Source: CAUYXS01 sp965248495 (GTDB lineage Bacteria > Chloroflexota > Dehalococcoidia > Lucifugimonadales > Australimonadaceae). Taken from it: a stretch of 64,000 bases of DNA. Shown here in pieces: positions 36,381 to 44,458 of the stretch. The translations under genes were made by a program, and so were the position numbers. The notes under the pieces were generated by a model, which made no database searches, was not told the origin of the DNA, and worked only from the letters and a program-made list of their open reading frames with translations. Numbering within the stretch: the first letter of the stretch is position 1; the number at the start of each line of letters is the position of its first letter. Location: positions 1,302,001 to 1,366,000 of the forward strand of contig CBDFJL010000003.1 of the NCBI GenBank assembly GCA_965248495.1, in the 5' to 3' direction.

Positions 36381-36791
36381 GTGCGCGCACTGGGCTTGGA
36401 TGTGGGAGAGCACCGCATCGGCCTGGCCGCCGGTGATTCGTCTTCCGGCCTCGCATTCCCCGCCGGCGTGATCGCGCGCAAAGGGGACCAGACAGACTTC
36501 GCCGCGGTCATCGAGGCCGCGGAGGACCGGCAGGCGGACACGCTGGTGGTGGGCATGCCGCTGTCCATGAACGGCAGACGTGGCCCGCAGGCCGCGGTGA
36601 CGCAGGAGTTCGCCGATGCCCTGGCGGATCGCACGACCCTCGACATCCAGACGTGGGACGAGCGGCTGACCTCCGTGGAGGCGGACCGCCGCCTGCGGGA
36701 GCGGGGCGGCACCAAGAAGGTGGGCGAGCAGGACGCCATGGCCGCAGCCATCATGCTTCAAGCATTCCTAGACGCGAAGCGGAAGGCGTAG
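36381..36791 (+). CDS. ruvX: Putative pre-16S rRNA nuclease / Holliday junction resolvase-like YqgF
   Basis: YqgF/RuvX is an RNase H-fold protein needed for 16S rRNA 5' maturation and proposed as a resolvase. The 136-aa product from GTG 36381 begins ALGLDVGEHRIGLA, with VVGMPLSMNGRRG and the catalytic Asp/Glu region TWDERLTSVEA. The start is one base after the alaS stop. The alaS-ruvX order is common in bacteria and supports the call. Confidence 0.94.
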   Translation: MRALGLDVGEHRIGLAAGDSSSGLAFPAGVIARKGDQTDFAAVIEAAEDRQADTLVVGMPLSMNGRRGPQAAVTQEFADALADRTTLDIQTWDERLTSVEADRRLRERGGTKKVGEQDAMAAAIMLQAFLDAKRKA

Positions 36792-36793
36792 CG

Positions 36794-37660
36794 ATGCGCC
36801 CCCCGCCTCGTCGCTACCAGGCCCTCGGCGCCGCCATCGTCGCCGGTGCCGTCACCGCGCGCTACGCCGCGAAATGGCGCCGCCGCCGTTCGCTTCGCAT
36901 GGGCGAGCAACGCGAGCGCGGAGTCACGGGCGGTCGCTACTTCGTTGGCATCGACCTCACCGACCCCACGGTGCTGGCTCCGCGCGCCTGTGACGTCGCC
37001 GTGCTCGACCCGAATCTCGGCTGCACCTTCTCCCAGTGGGACTACCAGCAGGACGGACTTGGCATCGTCCCGGATGCTGCGCTGGGGCGATCGTTCGTGC
37101 TCGCAATCGACGGCCCGCAGGGGCTGGCCGGTGAGCCTGATGCCACCGTCAGGGAGTCGGAAAAGGCGGTGAATGCGCCGGCCCGCACACCGTATGACCT
37201 CCCATCCAACGGCCGCCCCTACGCAGGTTTCGTCGCCGGGAGCGTCAGGCTGTTCCACGCGCTGGCCACCAGTGGGTCTCGCTTCCGCTTGCTCGGCCTC
37301 GGTGACGCTCCGCTCCGTGACGCCAACCTCATGGAGGTGTTCCCCGGTGCGGCGTGGCGCAGCCTCGGCGGCACCAAACTCCCGGCGAAGCGGAGCCTTG
37401 AAGGCCGTCGTCAGCGGTTTGCCCTTCTGGTTGCCGAGGGCGTTGAGCTTCCAGAGGGCGAGTTGCCGACTGACGACCAGCTGGACGCCGCGATGGCCGC
37501 GTGGACCGCGTATTGCCTGTCCGCGGGCCGGGCGCGGCTGGAAGGCCGGGCTCCGCAGCTCGACGCGGCCACGGGCGTGATACGCGAGGGCTATATCGTT
37601 CAGCCGTACCCGGTCGAGGCTGAGGTTGACGTCGAAGCGGGGCCGGTCGCGCCGGTTTAA
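36794..37660 (+). CDS. DUF429 (predicted RNase H-like) protein
   Basis: From ATG 36794, 2 bp after ruvX, the 288-aa product has a short hydrophobic N-terminus (ALGAAIVAGAVTARYAA). A DUF429-like domain follows, beginning YFVGIDLT, with IDGPQGLAG and VFPGAAWRSLGG. DUF429 proteins are predicted RNase H-fold nucleases of unknown role. The frame runs open upstream through ruvX, but that part is a shadow. The last 15 residues are acidic. Confidence 0.8.
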   Translation: MRPPPRRYQALGAAIVAGAVTARYAAKWRRRRSLRMGEQRERGVTGGRYFVGIDLTDPTVLAPRACDVAVLDPNLGCTFSQWDYQQDGLGIVPDAALGRSFVLAIDGPQGLAGEPDATVRESEKAVNAPARTPYDLPSNGRPYAGFVAGSVRLFHALATSGSRFRLLGLGDAPLRDANLMEVFPGAAWRSLGGTKLPAKRSLEGRRQRFALLVAEGVELPEGELPTDDQLDAAMAAWTAYCLSAGRARLEGRAPQLDAATGVIREGYIVQPYPVEAEVDVEAGPVAPV

Positions 37661-37762
37661 CTGGCGCCGGTTTAGCCGGCGTCCTGGCGGCTTGCGCCAC
37701 GCCGTGGTGTACAATTCCCGCTGCTGACACGCACCTGGAGCAGGCCATTTCGACAACGCCGA

Positions 37763-37791
37763 GCCTGTCCTGAGCCTGTCGAAGAAAAGGG
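37763..37791. repeat. Interspersed 'CCTGTCCTGAGC' repeat, copy 1
   Basis: The sequence GCCTGTCCTGAGCCTGTCGAAG, then AAAAGGG, lies 4 bases before the aroC ATG. It matches the core of the copies at 62338-62377 (reverse strand) and 55356-55382. It is a short, imperfectly palindromic element dispersed between and inside genes. Confidence 0.65.
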
Positions 37792-37795
37792 AAGA

Positions 37796-39034
37796 ATGCT
37801 CCGTTTTCTGACCGCCGGAGAATCTCACGGGCCCGGACTCGTGGCCTACCTCGAGGGCGTTCCGGCAGGCCTTCCCATCGACGAGGCGTACATCCGAGCC
37901 GACCTGGCTCGCCGGCAGATGGGCCACGGCCGCGGCGGCAGGATGAAGATCGAGACCGACTACGCCGTTATACAGACGGGTGTTCGGCACGGGCTGACCA
38001 TGGGCAGCCCAATCGCGCTGCTCATCGAAAACCGTGATCACTTCACCGGCAATGGGCCGGACGGCAAACCATGGACCCACACCATGAGCAAGGAGCCGGT
38101 CGACGGCGACGTTACGCCGATCCACCGCCTGCGCCCGGGCCACGCCGACACGGCGGGGATCGCCAAGTACGCTCAGGGTGATGCGCGGAACATCCTCGAG
38201 CGCTCCAGCGCCAGGGAGAGCGCCGCGCGCGTGGCGGCGGGCGCCATCTGCCGGCGCCTGCTCGAAGAGTTCGGCATCGAGATCCATAGCCACGTCACCA
38301 ACATCGGGGGCGTCCACGCGGCCGGCCGGACGGCACTGGATGAGGACATCGAGTGGGCGGCGGTCGCCGACTCGCCGGTGCGCTGCGCCGACCCCGTGGC
38401 GAGCGCCGCGATGGTGCAGGCGATCGACCAGGCGCGCGAGAAGGGGACGAGCCTCGGTGGCGTCTTCGAGGTCATCGCGACCGGCGCCCCTATTGGCCTC
38501 GGCACCCATATCCAGTGGGACCGTAAGCTGAGCACGCGCCTGTGCGCCGCGGTTGGCAGCATCAACGCGGTCAAGGGCGTCGAGTTCGGCGCCGGCTTCG
38601 CCGAGGCCGATATGCCGGGCCACGAGGTACAGGACATCATCGAGCCAATCGACGAGTGGGAGCGCTCGCCGGCCGGCGGCTGGGCGCGCCCCTTCCCCCG
38701 CCGCACGAACAATGCCGGCGGCCTCGAAGGGGGTATGTCGACCGGCGAGCCCATCGTGGTACGCGCCGTGGTGAAACCCATCGCCACGATGATCAACCCG
38801 CTGCCCTCGGTCGACCTCACCTCCGGCGAGCTTGACCAGGCCCACTATGAGCGCAGCGACATCACCTTCGTGCCCGCGTGTGGCGTCATCGGCGAGGCGA
38901 TGGTCGCCCTGGCGCTGGCGGAGGCGCTGCTGGAGAAGTTCGGCGGCGACCACGTGGACGAGACCAAGCGCAACTGGCGCGCCTACATGGCGACGGTCGG
39001 ACCCAAGTCAGACGTCCCGGCCCACGGCGGCTAG
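37796..39034 (+). CDS. aroC: Chorismate synthase
   Basis: AroC performs the last step of the shikimate pathway, converting EPSP to chorismate with reduced FMN. The 412-aa protein shows the N-terminal TAGESHGPGLVAYLEGVPAG, the Arg-rich GHGRGGRMKIE, and RTNNAGGLEGGMSTGEPIV. It is somewhat longer than the usual 360-390 aa. The next gene, aroKB, starts 28 bp after its stop, so three shikimate activities are co-expressed. Confidence 0.96.
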   Translation: MLRFLTAGESHGPGLVAYLEGVPAGLPIDEAYIRADLARRQMGHGRGGRMKIETDYAVIQTGVRHGLTMGSPIALLIENRDHFTGNGPDGKPWTHTMSKEPVDGDVTPIHRLRPGHADTAGIAKYAQGDARNILERSSARESAARVAAGAICRRLLEEFGIEIHSHVTNIGGVHAAGRTALDEDIEWAAVADSPVRCADPVASAAMVQAIDQAREKGTSLGGVFEVIATGAPIGLGTHIQWDRKLSTRLCAAVGSINAVKGVEFGAGFAEADMPGHEVQDIIEPIDEWERSPAGGWARPFPRRTNNAGGLEGGMSTGEPIVVRAVVKPIATMINPLPSVDLTSGELDQAHYERSDITFVPACGVIGEAMVALALAEALLEKFGGDHVDETKRNWRAYMATVGPKSDVPAHGG

Positions 39035-39062
39035 GCTGGCCGCCAGGGCGGGCAGCAATGCC

Positions 39063-40748
39063 ATGACCGGCTCACGTATCTATCTGACCGGCTTCTCCGG
39101 CTCCGGCAAGACCGCCGTGGGCCGCCGAGTCGCGCGCCTGCTTGGCTGGGACTTCGTCGACACCGACGAGCACATCGTCGAGCGGGCTGGCCGCCCCATC
39201 GAGGCGATCTTCGCGGCGGACGGCGAGGCGGCGTTCCGGCGGCTTGAGCTCGACGCCGTGCGCGAGATGGCCGGCCGGGACCGCGTGGTCGTCTCCACCG
39301 GCGGCGGCGCCATCGTCAACGACGATTCGCGGGCCGTCATGCTGGGCGCGGGCTTCGTCGTCGCCGTGGAGGCGCGCCCCGAGACCATCTACGCTCGGCT
39401 CACGTCCCCAGTGGTCTCGGGATTCGGCGACGAGGGCGGCGCCGAGGAGATGGTGCGCCCGCTGCTCCGCGCCGCCGAGGGGCAGGACCCGCTGGAGCGC
39501 ATCGAGGCCCTCAAGCGCGAGCGCCAATGGGCATATGCCTCGGCGCACTGGTCGGTGCCGACCGACGGCCTCTCGGTCGAGCAGGCGGCGCACGAAGTCG
39601 CACGGGCCTGGCGCCGGTTCGGCGTCTCGCAGGTGCAGTCGGGCGACCCACTGGTCGCGGCTACCGTCGTCGCCGGCGACACCTCCTACCCCGTCATCGT
39701 GGGGTGGGACATCCTCGAAGCCGAGCTCGGCGGACGCATCGCCGCCATGGGCTTGGGCGGCCGCGCATACCTCGTGTGCGATGCCAACGTGCTGGCGCCC
39801 TATGGCCGGGCCGCGCAACGCTCGCTGCACCAGGCGGGAATCGAGGCGCATCTCTTCGTGTTCCCGCCCGGCGAAGCCAGCAAGTCGCTGGAGACCGCCG
39901 CCAAGGTGTATGAGTGGCTCGCCGAGCGCCGAGTGGAGCGGGGTGACACCATCGTCGCGGTCGGCGGCGGCGTTGCAGGCGATCTGGCGGGCTTCGTCGC
40001 CGCGACGTATCTGCGCGGCATTCGCGTCGTGCAGGTCCCGACCACCCTGACGGCGATGGTGGACTCGAGCATCGGCGGCAAGACGGCCGTGGACTTGGCC
40101 GTCGCCAAGAACCTGGTGGGCGCCTTCCACCAGCCGGCCCTCGTCGTCGCGGACGCCTCCGCGCTCACGACCCTCCCCGAGCGCGCGCTACGCGAGGGCT
40201 GGGCGGAGGCGCTCAAGCACGGGCTCGCGCTGGATGAGGCGCTGGTCAACGTCTACGAGACGCAGGCCGATGACCTGCTGGCGCTGGAGCCGGAACTGAC
40301 GACGGAGGTCATCGCCCGCAACGCCGGGATCAAGGCGCACGTGGTCACGCAGGACGAGCGGGAGACCGGTGGCCTGCGGACGCTGCTGAACTACGGCCAC
40401 ACCATCGGCCACGGAATCGAGACGGCGGCGGGGTACGGGCGCTACCTGCACGGCGAAGCCGTCGCCATCGGTATGACCGGGGCCGCCGCCATCGGTGTCG
40501 CCGAGGGCCTAACGCCGCCCGACGTGGCCGGTCGACAGCGTGCGCTCATCGAGCGATACGGCCTGCCGACATCGATCGCGGGTGGGGACATCGCTGTCGA
40601 CGCGGTGCTCGATGCCATGTCGCGGGACAAGAAGACCAGCGCAGGCCAGCTTTCGTGGGTGCTCCTCGACGGGGTCGGCCATGCGCGAGTGCGCCGCGGC
40701 GTCAGCGATGACCATGTTCGCGCGGCGCTCGACGCCCTCGTGCGCTAG
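39063..40748 (+). CDS. aroKB: Bifunctional shikimate kinase / 3-dehydroquinate synthase
   Basis: The 561-aa protein from ATG 39063 joins two shikimate enzymes. Residues 1-175 are AroK (Walker A GFSGSGKTAVGRRVA, DTDEHIVERAGRPI, STGGGAIV). Residues 195-561 are AroB, an NAD- and metal-dependent cyclase (VGGGVAGDLAGFVAATYLRG, VPTTLTAMVDSSIGGKTAVD, NYGHTIGHGIE with metal His residues). An ATG five bases upstream is out of frame. The TAG stop shares CTAG with the convergent redoxin gene. AroK-AroB fusions are known in scattered phyla. Confidence 0.95.
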   Translation: MTGSRIYLTGFSGSGKTAVGRRVARLLGWDFVDTDEHIVERAGRPIEAIFAADGEAAFRRLELDAVREMAGRDRVVVSTGGGAIVNDDSRAVMLGAGFVVAVEARPETIYARLTSPVVSGFGDEGGAEEMVRPLLRAAEGQDPLERIEALKRERQWAYASAHWSVPTDGLSVEQAAHEVARAWRRFGVSQVQSGDPLVAATVVAGDTSYPVIVGWDILEAELGGRIAAMGLGGRAYLVCDANVLAPYGRAAQRSLHQAGIEAHLFVFPPGEASKSLETAAKVYEWLAERRVERGDTIVAVGGGVAGDLAGFVAATYLRGIRVVQVPTTLTAMVDSSIGGKTAVDLAVAKNLVGAFHQPALVVADASALTTLPERALREGWAEALKHGLALDEALVNVYETQADDLLALEPELTTEVIARNAGIKAHVVTQDERETGGLRTLLNYGHTIGHGIETAAGYGRYLHGEAVAIGMTGAAAIGVAEGLTPPDVAGRQRALIERYGLPTSIAGGDIAVDAVLDAMSRDKKTSAGQLSWVLLDGVGHARVRRGVSDDHVRAALDALVR

Positions 40749-41455
40749 GTATCGCTCCCGCGCAGCTCACGAAGGACTCGCAGTATCTCCTCCGGCGGCA
40801 CGCGAGCGCCGACGTCCTCGCCGATGTCGGCGGCGACCACGCGGCGCTCGCGGTCGATGATCAGCGTGGCTGGGGCGGAAACGCCGTCCCCCAGCAGATT
40901 GAAAAGGCCGTATCGCTGGGCGACGTCCGTGGTCGGGTCGGCGAGCACGGGAAACTCGGCCTGGGCATGCGCCATCATCCGCTCAGCCTCCGCGACCGTG
41001 TCGACGCTGAGAGCGACGAGCTCCGCACCCTCGGCCTGGATGTCGTCGTAGGCAGCCTGCAGCCCGACGAGCTGGCTCTGGCAGATCCCTCAGAAGAAGC
41101 CACGGTAGAACACGAGTACGACCGTGCCGTGCTCGTCGATCACATCGTAGAGGCGGACGTCTCCCCCGGCGGCTGCCGGCAGCCGAAAGTCGGGCGCGAG
41201 GGGAGAGTCGGCCCCAGCCCTCGCACCCGTAGCCGGGGCGCCGCCAGAGCCGGAGTTGCAGGCGAAGAGTAGCGCGGGCAGAAGCAGCGACAGCAGAATC
41301 AGTGCGCTGATGCTGTACACGGCCCAACGCCAGCCGCGCGAGTGCGTGAAGTCTCCCGGGTCGTCGAAGCCGACGTCCTCTTCGGGGTCCCGCTCGTCGG
41401 GGGGCCGCTGGTTCAAATGGAGTGGTTCAGACGAGCCGTTAAGCGCCGCCCGCAA
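40745..41455 (-). CDS. Membrane-anchored AhpC/TSA-type redoxin, probable selenoprotein
   Basis: The frame runs from TTG 41455 to TAG 40747-40745 with a single in-frame TGA at 41092-41090. Residues 44-66 form one membrane helix, placing the domain outside the cytoplasm. The domain reads FRLPAAAGGDVRLYDVI, VVLVFYRGFF, then TGA, then GICQSQLVGLQAAY and later APATLIIDRERRVV. Peroxiredoxin-like proteins have FYRGxWCPxCxxQL here, so the TGA falls exactly on the first redox Cys and gives UxxC. A hairpin of bacterial SECIS type follows the TGA. Both sides of the TGA are conserved, which argues against a nonsense mutation. It would reduce peroxides or thiols. It overlaps the MoaD-like gene. Confidence 0.78.
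41055..41092 (-). promoter_or_regulatory. Bacterial SECIS-like element after the in-frame TGA
   Basis: Counting from the first base after UGA, CAGCUC (16-21) pairs with GGGCUG (25-30) around a 3-base loop GUC. A lower GCC/GGC stem (8-10 with 33-35) closes it. The apical loop begins with G at position 22 and U at 23, close to the G23-U24 of the E. coli fdhF SECIS. Distance, stem length and loop G meet the general bacterial SECIS pattern as I know it. Confidence 0.65.
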
Positions 41456-41717
41456 CGGCCGGGACGATGCTTACCTCATCGCCTTCGCCGATCGCGGTCT
41501 CGAGACCGCTGAGGAAGCGGACGTCCTCGCCATTCAGGTAGACGTTGACGAAGTAGCGCATCTCCCCGGCCTCGTCGAGGAGGCGGTCCTTGATGCCGGG
41601 GTACTGTGACTCAAGCGCCGAGATCACGCCGCTCAGGTCGCCAGGCTCCACGGCGACCTTCTCGGCGTTGTCAGTGTATCGGCGCAGGGGCCCAGGAATG
41701 CGGACGGTAACGCTCAT
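41439..41717 (-). CDS. MoaD/ThiS-family sulfur carrier protein
   Basis: The 92-aa beta-grasp protein (VTVRIPGPLRRYTDNAEKVA, YFVNVYLNGEDVRFLSG, GDEVSIVPAVAGGA) resembles CysO/MoaD. These carriers are adenylated at a C-terminal GlyGly and then carry sulfur as a thiocarboxylate. Here one Ala follows the GlyGly, so a peptidase step would be needed before activation. It lies 39 bp after the NIL-domain gene in a thrC-led run and overlaps the redoxin start. The context suggests sulfur delivery for amino acid synthesis rather than molybdopterin. Confidence 0.88.
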   Translation of the reverse strand: MSVTVRIPGPLRRYTDNAEKVAVEPGDLSGVISALESQYPGIKDRLLDEAGEMRYFVNVYLNGEDVRFLSGLETAIGEGDEVSIVPAVAGGA

Positions 41718-41756
41718 GCAGTCCCTCTCTTCTAACCTCTAGTCCGGCGCTCCGGC

Positions 41757-41993
41757 TTAGCCTTCGACCACGTCGCCCAGCGCAGGGTCCACTCGGACCC
41801 CGATAGACCGTGCCCACTCCAGGGCGCGGTCTATCTCCGTCTCCTCGCCTTCCAATTCCAGGATGACCCAGCCCACGTTTTCCTGAACGTCCGCGCGCCT
41901 GATGTTCGGAACGACTTGGAAGTCGTTGCCCATCTGGTAGACGACCGGCTGCCGGATCATGTGGTCGAGGAAGGTGAGTCGCACGCGGCGCAT
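41757..41993 (-). CDS. NIL-domain protein
   Basis: The 78-aa product is a lone NIL domain (RRVRLTFLDHMIRQPVVYQM, ADVQENVGWVILELEG), the ferredoxin-like fold found at the end of methionine ABC transporter ATPases and in proteins of homocysteine synthesis. It starts 28 bp after the thrC stop and precedes the MoaD-like gene. NIL domains bind methionine or act in sulfur transfer. In this setting a role in sulfur amino acid metabolism is likely but unproven. Confidence 0.88.
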   Translation of the reverse strand: MRRVRLTFLDHMIRQPVVYQMGNDFQVVPNIRRADVQENVGWVILELEGEETEIDRALEWARSIGVRVDPALGDVVEG

Positions 41994-42021
41994 GCTTTTG
42001 GTCCTTTGGCGCCGTCCGTTC

Positions 42022-43254
42022 CTAGGTTACGCTGGCCGGCACGGCCGACTCGAAGGCGTCGACGGTGGCGGCGATGTTGATGGGCTTAACGACATCTTGC
42101 ACGAGCTCGACGGTCTTCAGGCCGTTGCCCGTAATGTAGACCACCGTCAACTCATCGGGCCCGATGGCGCCGGACTCGGCCAGCTGCTTGAGGCCTGAGA
42201 TGGCAACACCACCCGCGGCCTCGGTGAAGATGCCCTCGGTCCGCGCCAGGAGCTTCACGCCCGCGGCGACTTCGTCCTCGGGGACGACCACGGCGGAGCC
42301 CCCCGATGCCTCGATGGTCTTCAGTGCATAGTAACCGTCAGCCGGGTTGCCGATGGCGAGCGACTTCGCCACGCTGTTCGGCTTGACCGGTTTGATGATG
42401 AACCGGCCATCGAGGTACGCCTCGGCGATGGGAGCGCAGCCGGCCGCTTGAGCCAGGTGCATGCGCGTTCGCACCGGCGAGTCGATCAGGCCGACGTCGG
42501 CAAACTCGTTGAGGCCCTTCCATATCTTGGTGAACATCGCCCCGGAGGCCGCGGGGGCGATGGCGTGCATGGGAGCCCGCCAGCCAAGCTGCTCCGCTAC
42601 CTCGTAGCCCAGGCTCTTGGAGCCGTCGGCGTAAAAGGGGCGGACGTTGATATTCACGAAGGCCCAGTGGTACTTGTCCGCCAGCTCGCTGCACAGGCGG
42701 TTGACGTCGTCGTAGCTGCCGTCGACGGAGACAATGGTGGCGTCGTAGATAGCCGCGCCCAGCACCTTGCCCGCCTCCAGGTCCGACGGGATGAAGACGT
42801 AGGCCTTCATCCCCGTGCGCGCCGCGTGCGCGGAGACGGAGCCAGCGAGGTTCCCGGTCGACGCGCAGGCGATGGTCTTGAACCCGAACTCCAGGGCCTT
42901 GGTCGTCGCAACCGAGACGACCCGGTCCTTGAAGGAGTAGGAAGGGTTTACGCTGTCGTTCTTGATGTAGAGCTCGTTTAGCCCCAGCGCCTCGGCCAGG
43001 TTACGCGAGCGAATAAGCGGAGTGAAACCGGCGTTGATGTCCACGAGCGGGTTGTAGTCCGCGGGGAGGAAGTCCGCGTAGCGCCACATGCTGCGGGGGC
43101 CTGCTTCGATCTTCTTGCGCGACGTCGACTTCTTGATCGCATCGTAGTCGTATACGACTTCGAGCGGCCCAAAGCAGAACTCGCACACGTTCAGCGGCTC
43201 CACGGGATACTCCCGTGAACACTCGCGGCAGCGCAGCGACAATACATTGGCCAC
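42022..43254 (-). CDS. thrC: Threonine synthase-like PLP enzyme with N-terminal zinc ribbon
   Basis: ThrC converts O-phosphohomoserine to threonine. The 410-aa protein has an N-terminal Cys4 ribbon (Cys9, Cys12, Cys24, Cys27) and the fold-type II PLP core with the Schiff-base Lys109 in SYSFKDR, the phosphate loop CASTGNLAGS and the glycine loop APAASGAMFTK. It leads a minus-strand run with NIL, MoaD-like and selenoprotein genes. Since ThrC homologues beside sulfur carriers can act as sulfhydrylases, a thiocarboxylate-dependent homocysteine or cysteine activity is an alternative. Confidence 0.9.
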   Translation of the reverse strand: MANVLSLRCRECSREYPVEPLNVCEFCFGPLEVVYDYDAIKKSTSRKKIEAGPRSMWRYADFLPADYNPLVDINAGFTPLIRSRNLAEALGLNELYIKNDSVNPSYSFKDRVVSVATTKALEFGFKTIACASTGNLAGSVSAHAARTGMKAYVFIPSDLEAGKVLGAAIYDATIVSVDGSYDDVNRLCSELADKYHWAFVNINVRPFYADGSKSLGYEVAEQLGWRAPMHAIAPAASGAMFTKIWKGLNEFADVGLIDSPVRTRMHLAQAAGCAPIAEAYLDGRFIIKPVKPNSVAKSLAIGNPADGYYALKTIEASGGSAVVVPEDEVAAGVKLLARTEGIFTEAAGGVAISGLKQLAESGAIGPDELTVVYITGNGLKTVELVQDVVKPINIAATVDAFESAVPASVT

Positions 43255-43420
43255 GGGAACCCCTCCTCGTGACCGGCCATGCTAACGGCGAGCGTGGTTA
43301 CGGTCAAGGTACGGAGCAGACCGTGGCCGGGCGGACAGCCTCCAGGGAGCTCCATCAGACGTCGACGTGAGGAATTGAGGATTGATGGTGGTACACTCAA
43401 GCTTGCTATCGCGCACAGTG

Positions 43421-43441
43421 TGTGAGCGTGTATCGCTCAAG
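43421..43441. promoter_or_regulatory. HAIR-like operator for HspR
   Basis: TGTGAGC, 7 bases, then GCTCAAG matches the HspR inverted repeat CTTGAGT-N7-ACTCAAG in spacing and in 5 of 7 complementary positions. A second perfect half site, ACTCAAG, lies at 43395-43401. The element is 65 bases before dnaJ in the 251-bp thrC/dnaJ spacer. Confidence 0.6.
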
Positions 43442-43505
43442 CGACCTGCGGCATCGAACGTACCGTGAGCTAGCGTAGTGCCAATAGGCGCTGACAAGGA
43501 CTGAA

Positions 43506-44435
43506 ATGGCGAAGGACTACTACAAGCTGCTTGGTGTGGCACGGGACGCATCGGAGAAGGACATCCGTACGGCCTACCGGAAGCTCGCCCGGCAGTACCA
43601 CCCGGACGTGAACCGGAACGACCCCAAGGCCGAGACTAAGTTCAAAGAGGTCAACGAGGCCTATCAGGTGCTCGCCGACGCGGACACACGCAAGCGCTAC
43701 GACCGATACGGTGACGACTGGCGCCACGCGGAGCAATTCGAAGCGGCCGGTGCTCGACGGGGCCCCACGACCGGACCTTCCCGCCGGGGGGGCCCATCCG
43801 ATGTCGGCTTCGACCTCAGTGACCTGCTGGGCGGCATGTTCGGCGGCGCCCGCGGTCGCCAGCGCGTGACGGTCGAGGAGCCTCTCAGGCCTCAGCGCGC
43901 GGACATCTCCACCGCGATCACCCTGGAGGAGGCGTACGCGGGCACCAAGCGCACGGTGCAGACGTCCCCGCATCCGCTCACCGGCAGTGCTGGCAAGCGG
44001 ATCGAAATAAAGATTCCGCCGGGCGTCGACTCCGGCTCGCGGGTCCATGTGGGCGGCGTGGGTGGCGGCGCCCTCGACATCAACGTCATCATCGAGGTCA
44101 AGCCGCACCGCGCTTTCGAGCGTCGCGGCGACGACCTCGGCGTCACCGTCGATGTGCCGCTGACCGACATGGTCCTCGGCGCCGAAATCGAGGTGCCAAC
44201 CATCGAGGGGCGCCGTGTGACACTGCGGGTACCGCCCGAGACGCAGAACGGCCGCACGTTCCGCCTGCGCGGCAAGGGTATGCCCCGTCGCCGTGGCAGT
44301 GGGCACGGCGATCTCTTGGCCATGGTCAAAGCGGTGTTGCCGCGTGACCTGTCCGATGACGAGCGCGGGTTGTTCGAGCGTCTCAGGGAGGCGCGTGAGC
44401 ACGGGCCCGAGACGGAAACGAAGCAGGACGGGTAA
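43506..44435 (+). CDS. DnaJ-family co-chaperone without zinc finger (CbpA-type)
   Basis: The 309-aa protein has a J domain at residues 1-70 with the HPD motif (RQYHPDVNRN) that stimulates DnaK. A Gly/Arg linker follows (GARRGPTTGPSRRGGPS), then two C-terminal beta domains (PHRAFERRGDDLGVTVDVPL, RTFRLRGKGMPRR). There are no CxxCxGxG repeats, so it is a type II J-protein rather than classical DnaJ. The hspR frame begins at its stop codon. It is probably induced by heat through HspR. Confidence 0.93.
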   Translation: MAKDYYKLLGVARDASEKDIRTAYRKLARQYHPDVNRNDPKAETKFKEVNEAYQVLADADTRKRYDRYGDDWRHAEQFEAAGARRGPTTGPSRRGGPSDVGFDLSDLLGGMFGGARGRQRVTVEEPLRPQRADISTAITLEEAYAGTKRTVQTSPHPLTGSAGKRIEIKIPPGVDSGSRVHVGGVGGGALDINVIIEVKPHRAFERRGDDLGVTVDVPLTDMVLGAEIEVPTIEGRRVTLRVPPETQNGRTFRLRGKGMPRRRGSGHGDLLAMVKAVLPRDLSDDERGLFERLREAREHGPETETKQDG

Positions 44436-44458
44436 TGGCCCGTCAACGAGGAGGCACG

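Noticed and set aside
34271..36754. 827-aa minus-strand ORF opposite alaS
   Set aside because: High GC keeps the antisense frame open; the composition is His/Arg-rich, no family is recognisable, and alaS on the plus strand is certain.
36758..38953. 731-aa minus-strand ORF opposite DUF429 and aroC
   Set aside because: It crosses two real genes and their spacer and shows no domain; it is a shadow.
41090..41092. In-frame TGA as a simple nonsense mutation splitting a redoxin into two genes
   Set aside because: The residues after the TGA stay conserved in the same frame, the TGA sits exactly on the catalytic Cys, and a SECIS-like hairpin follows. Selenocysteine explains all three.
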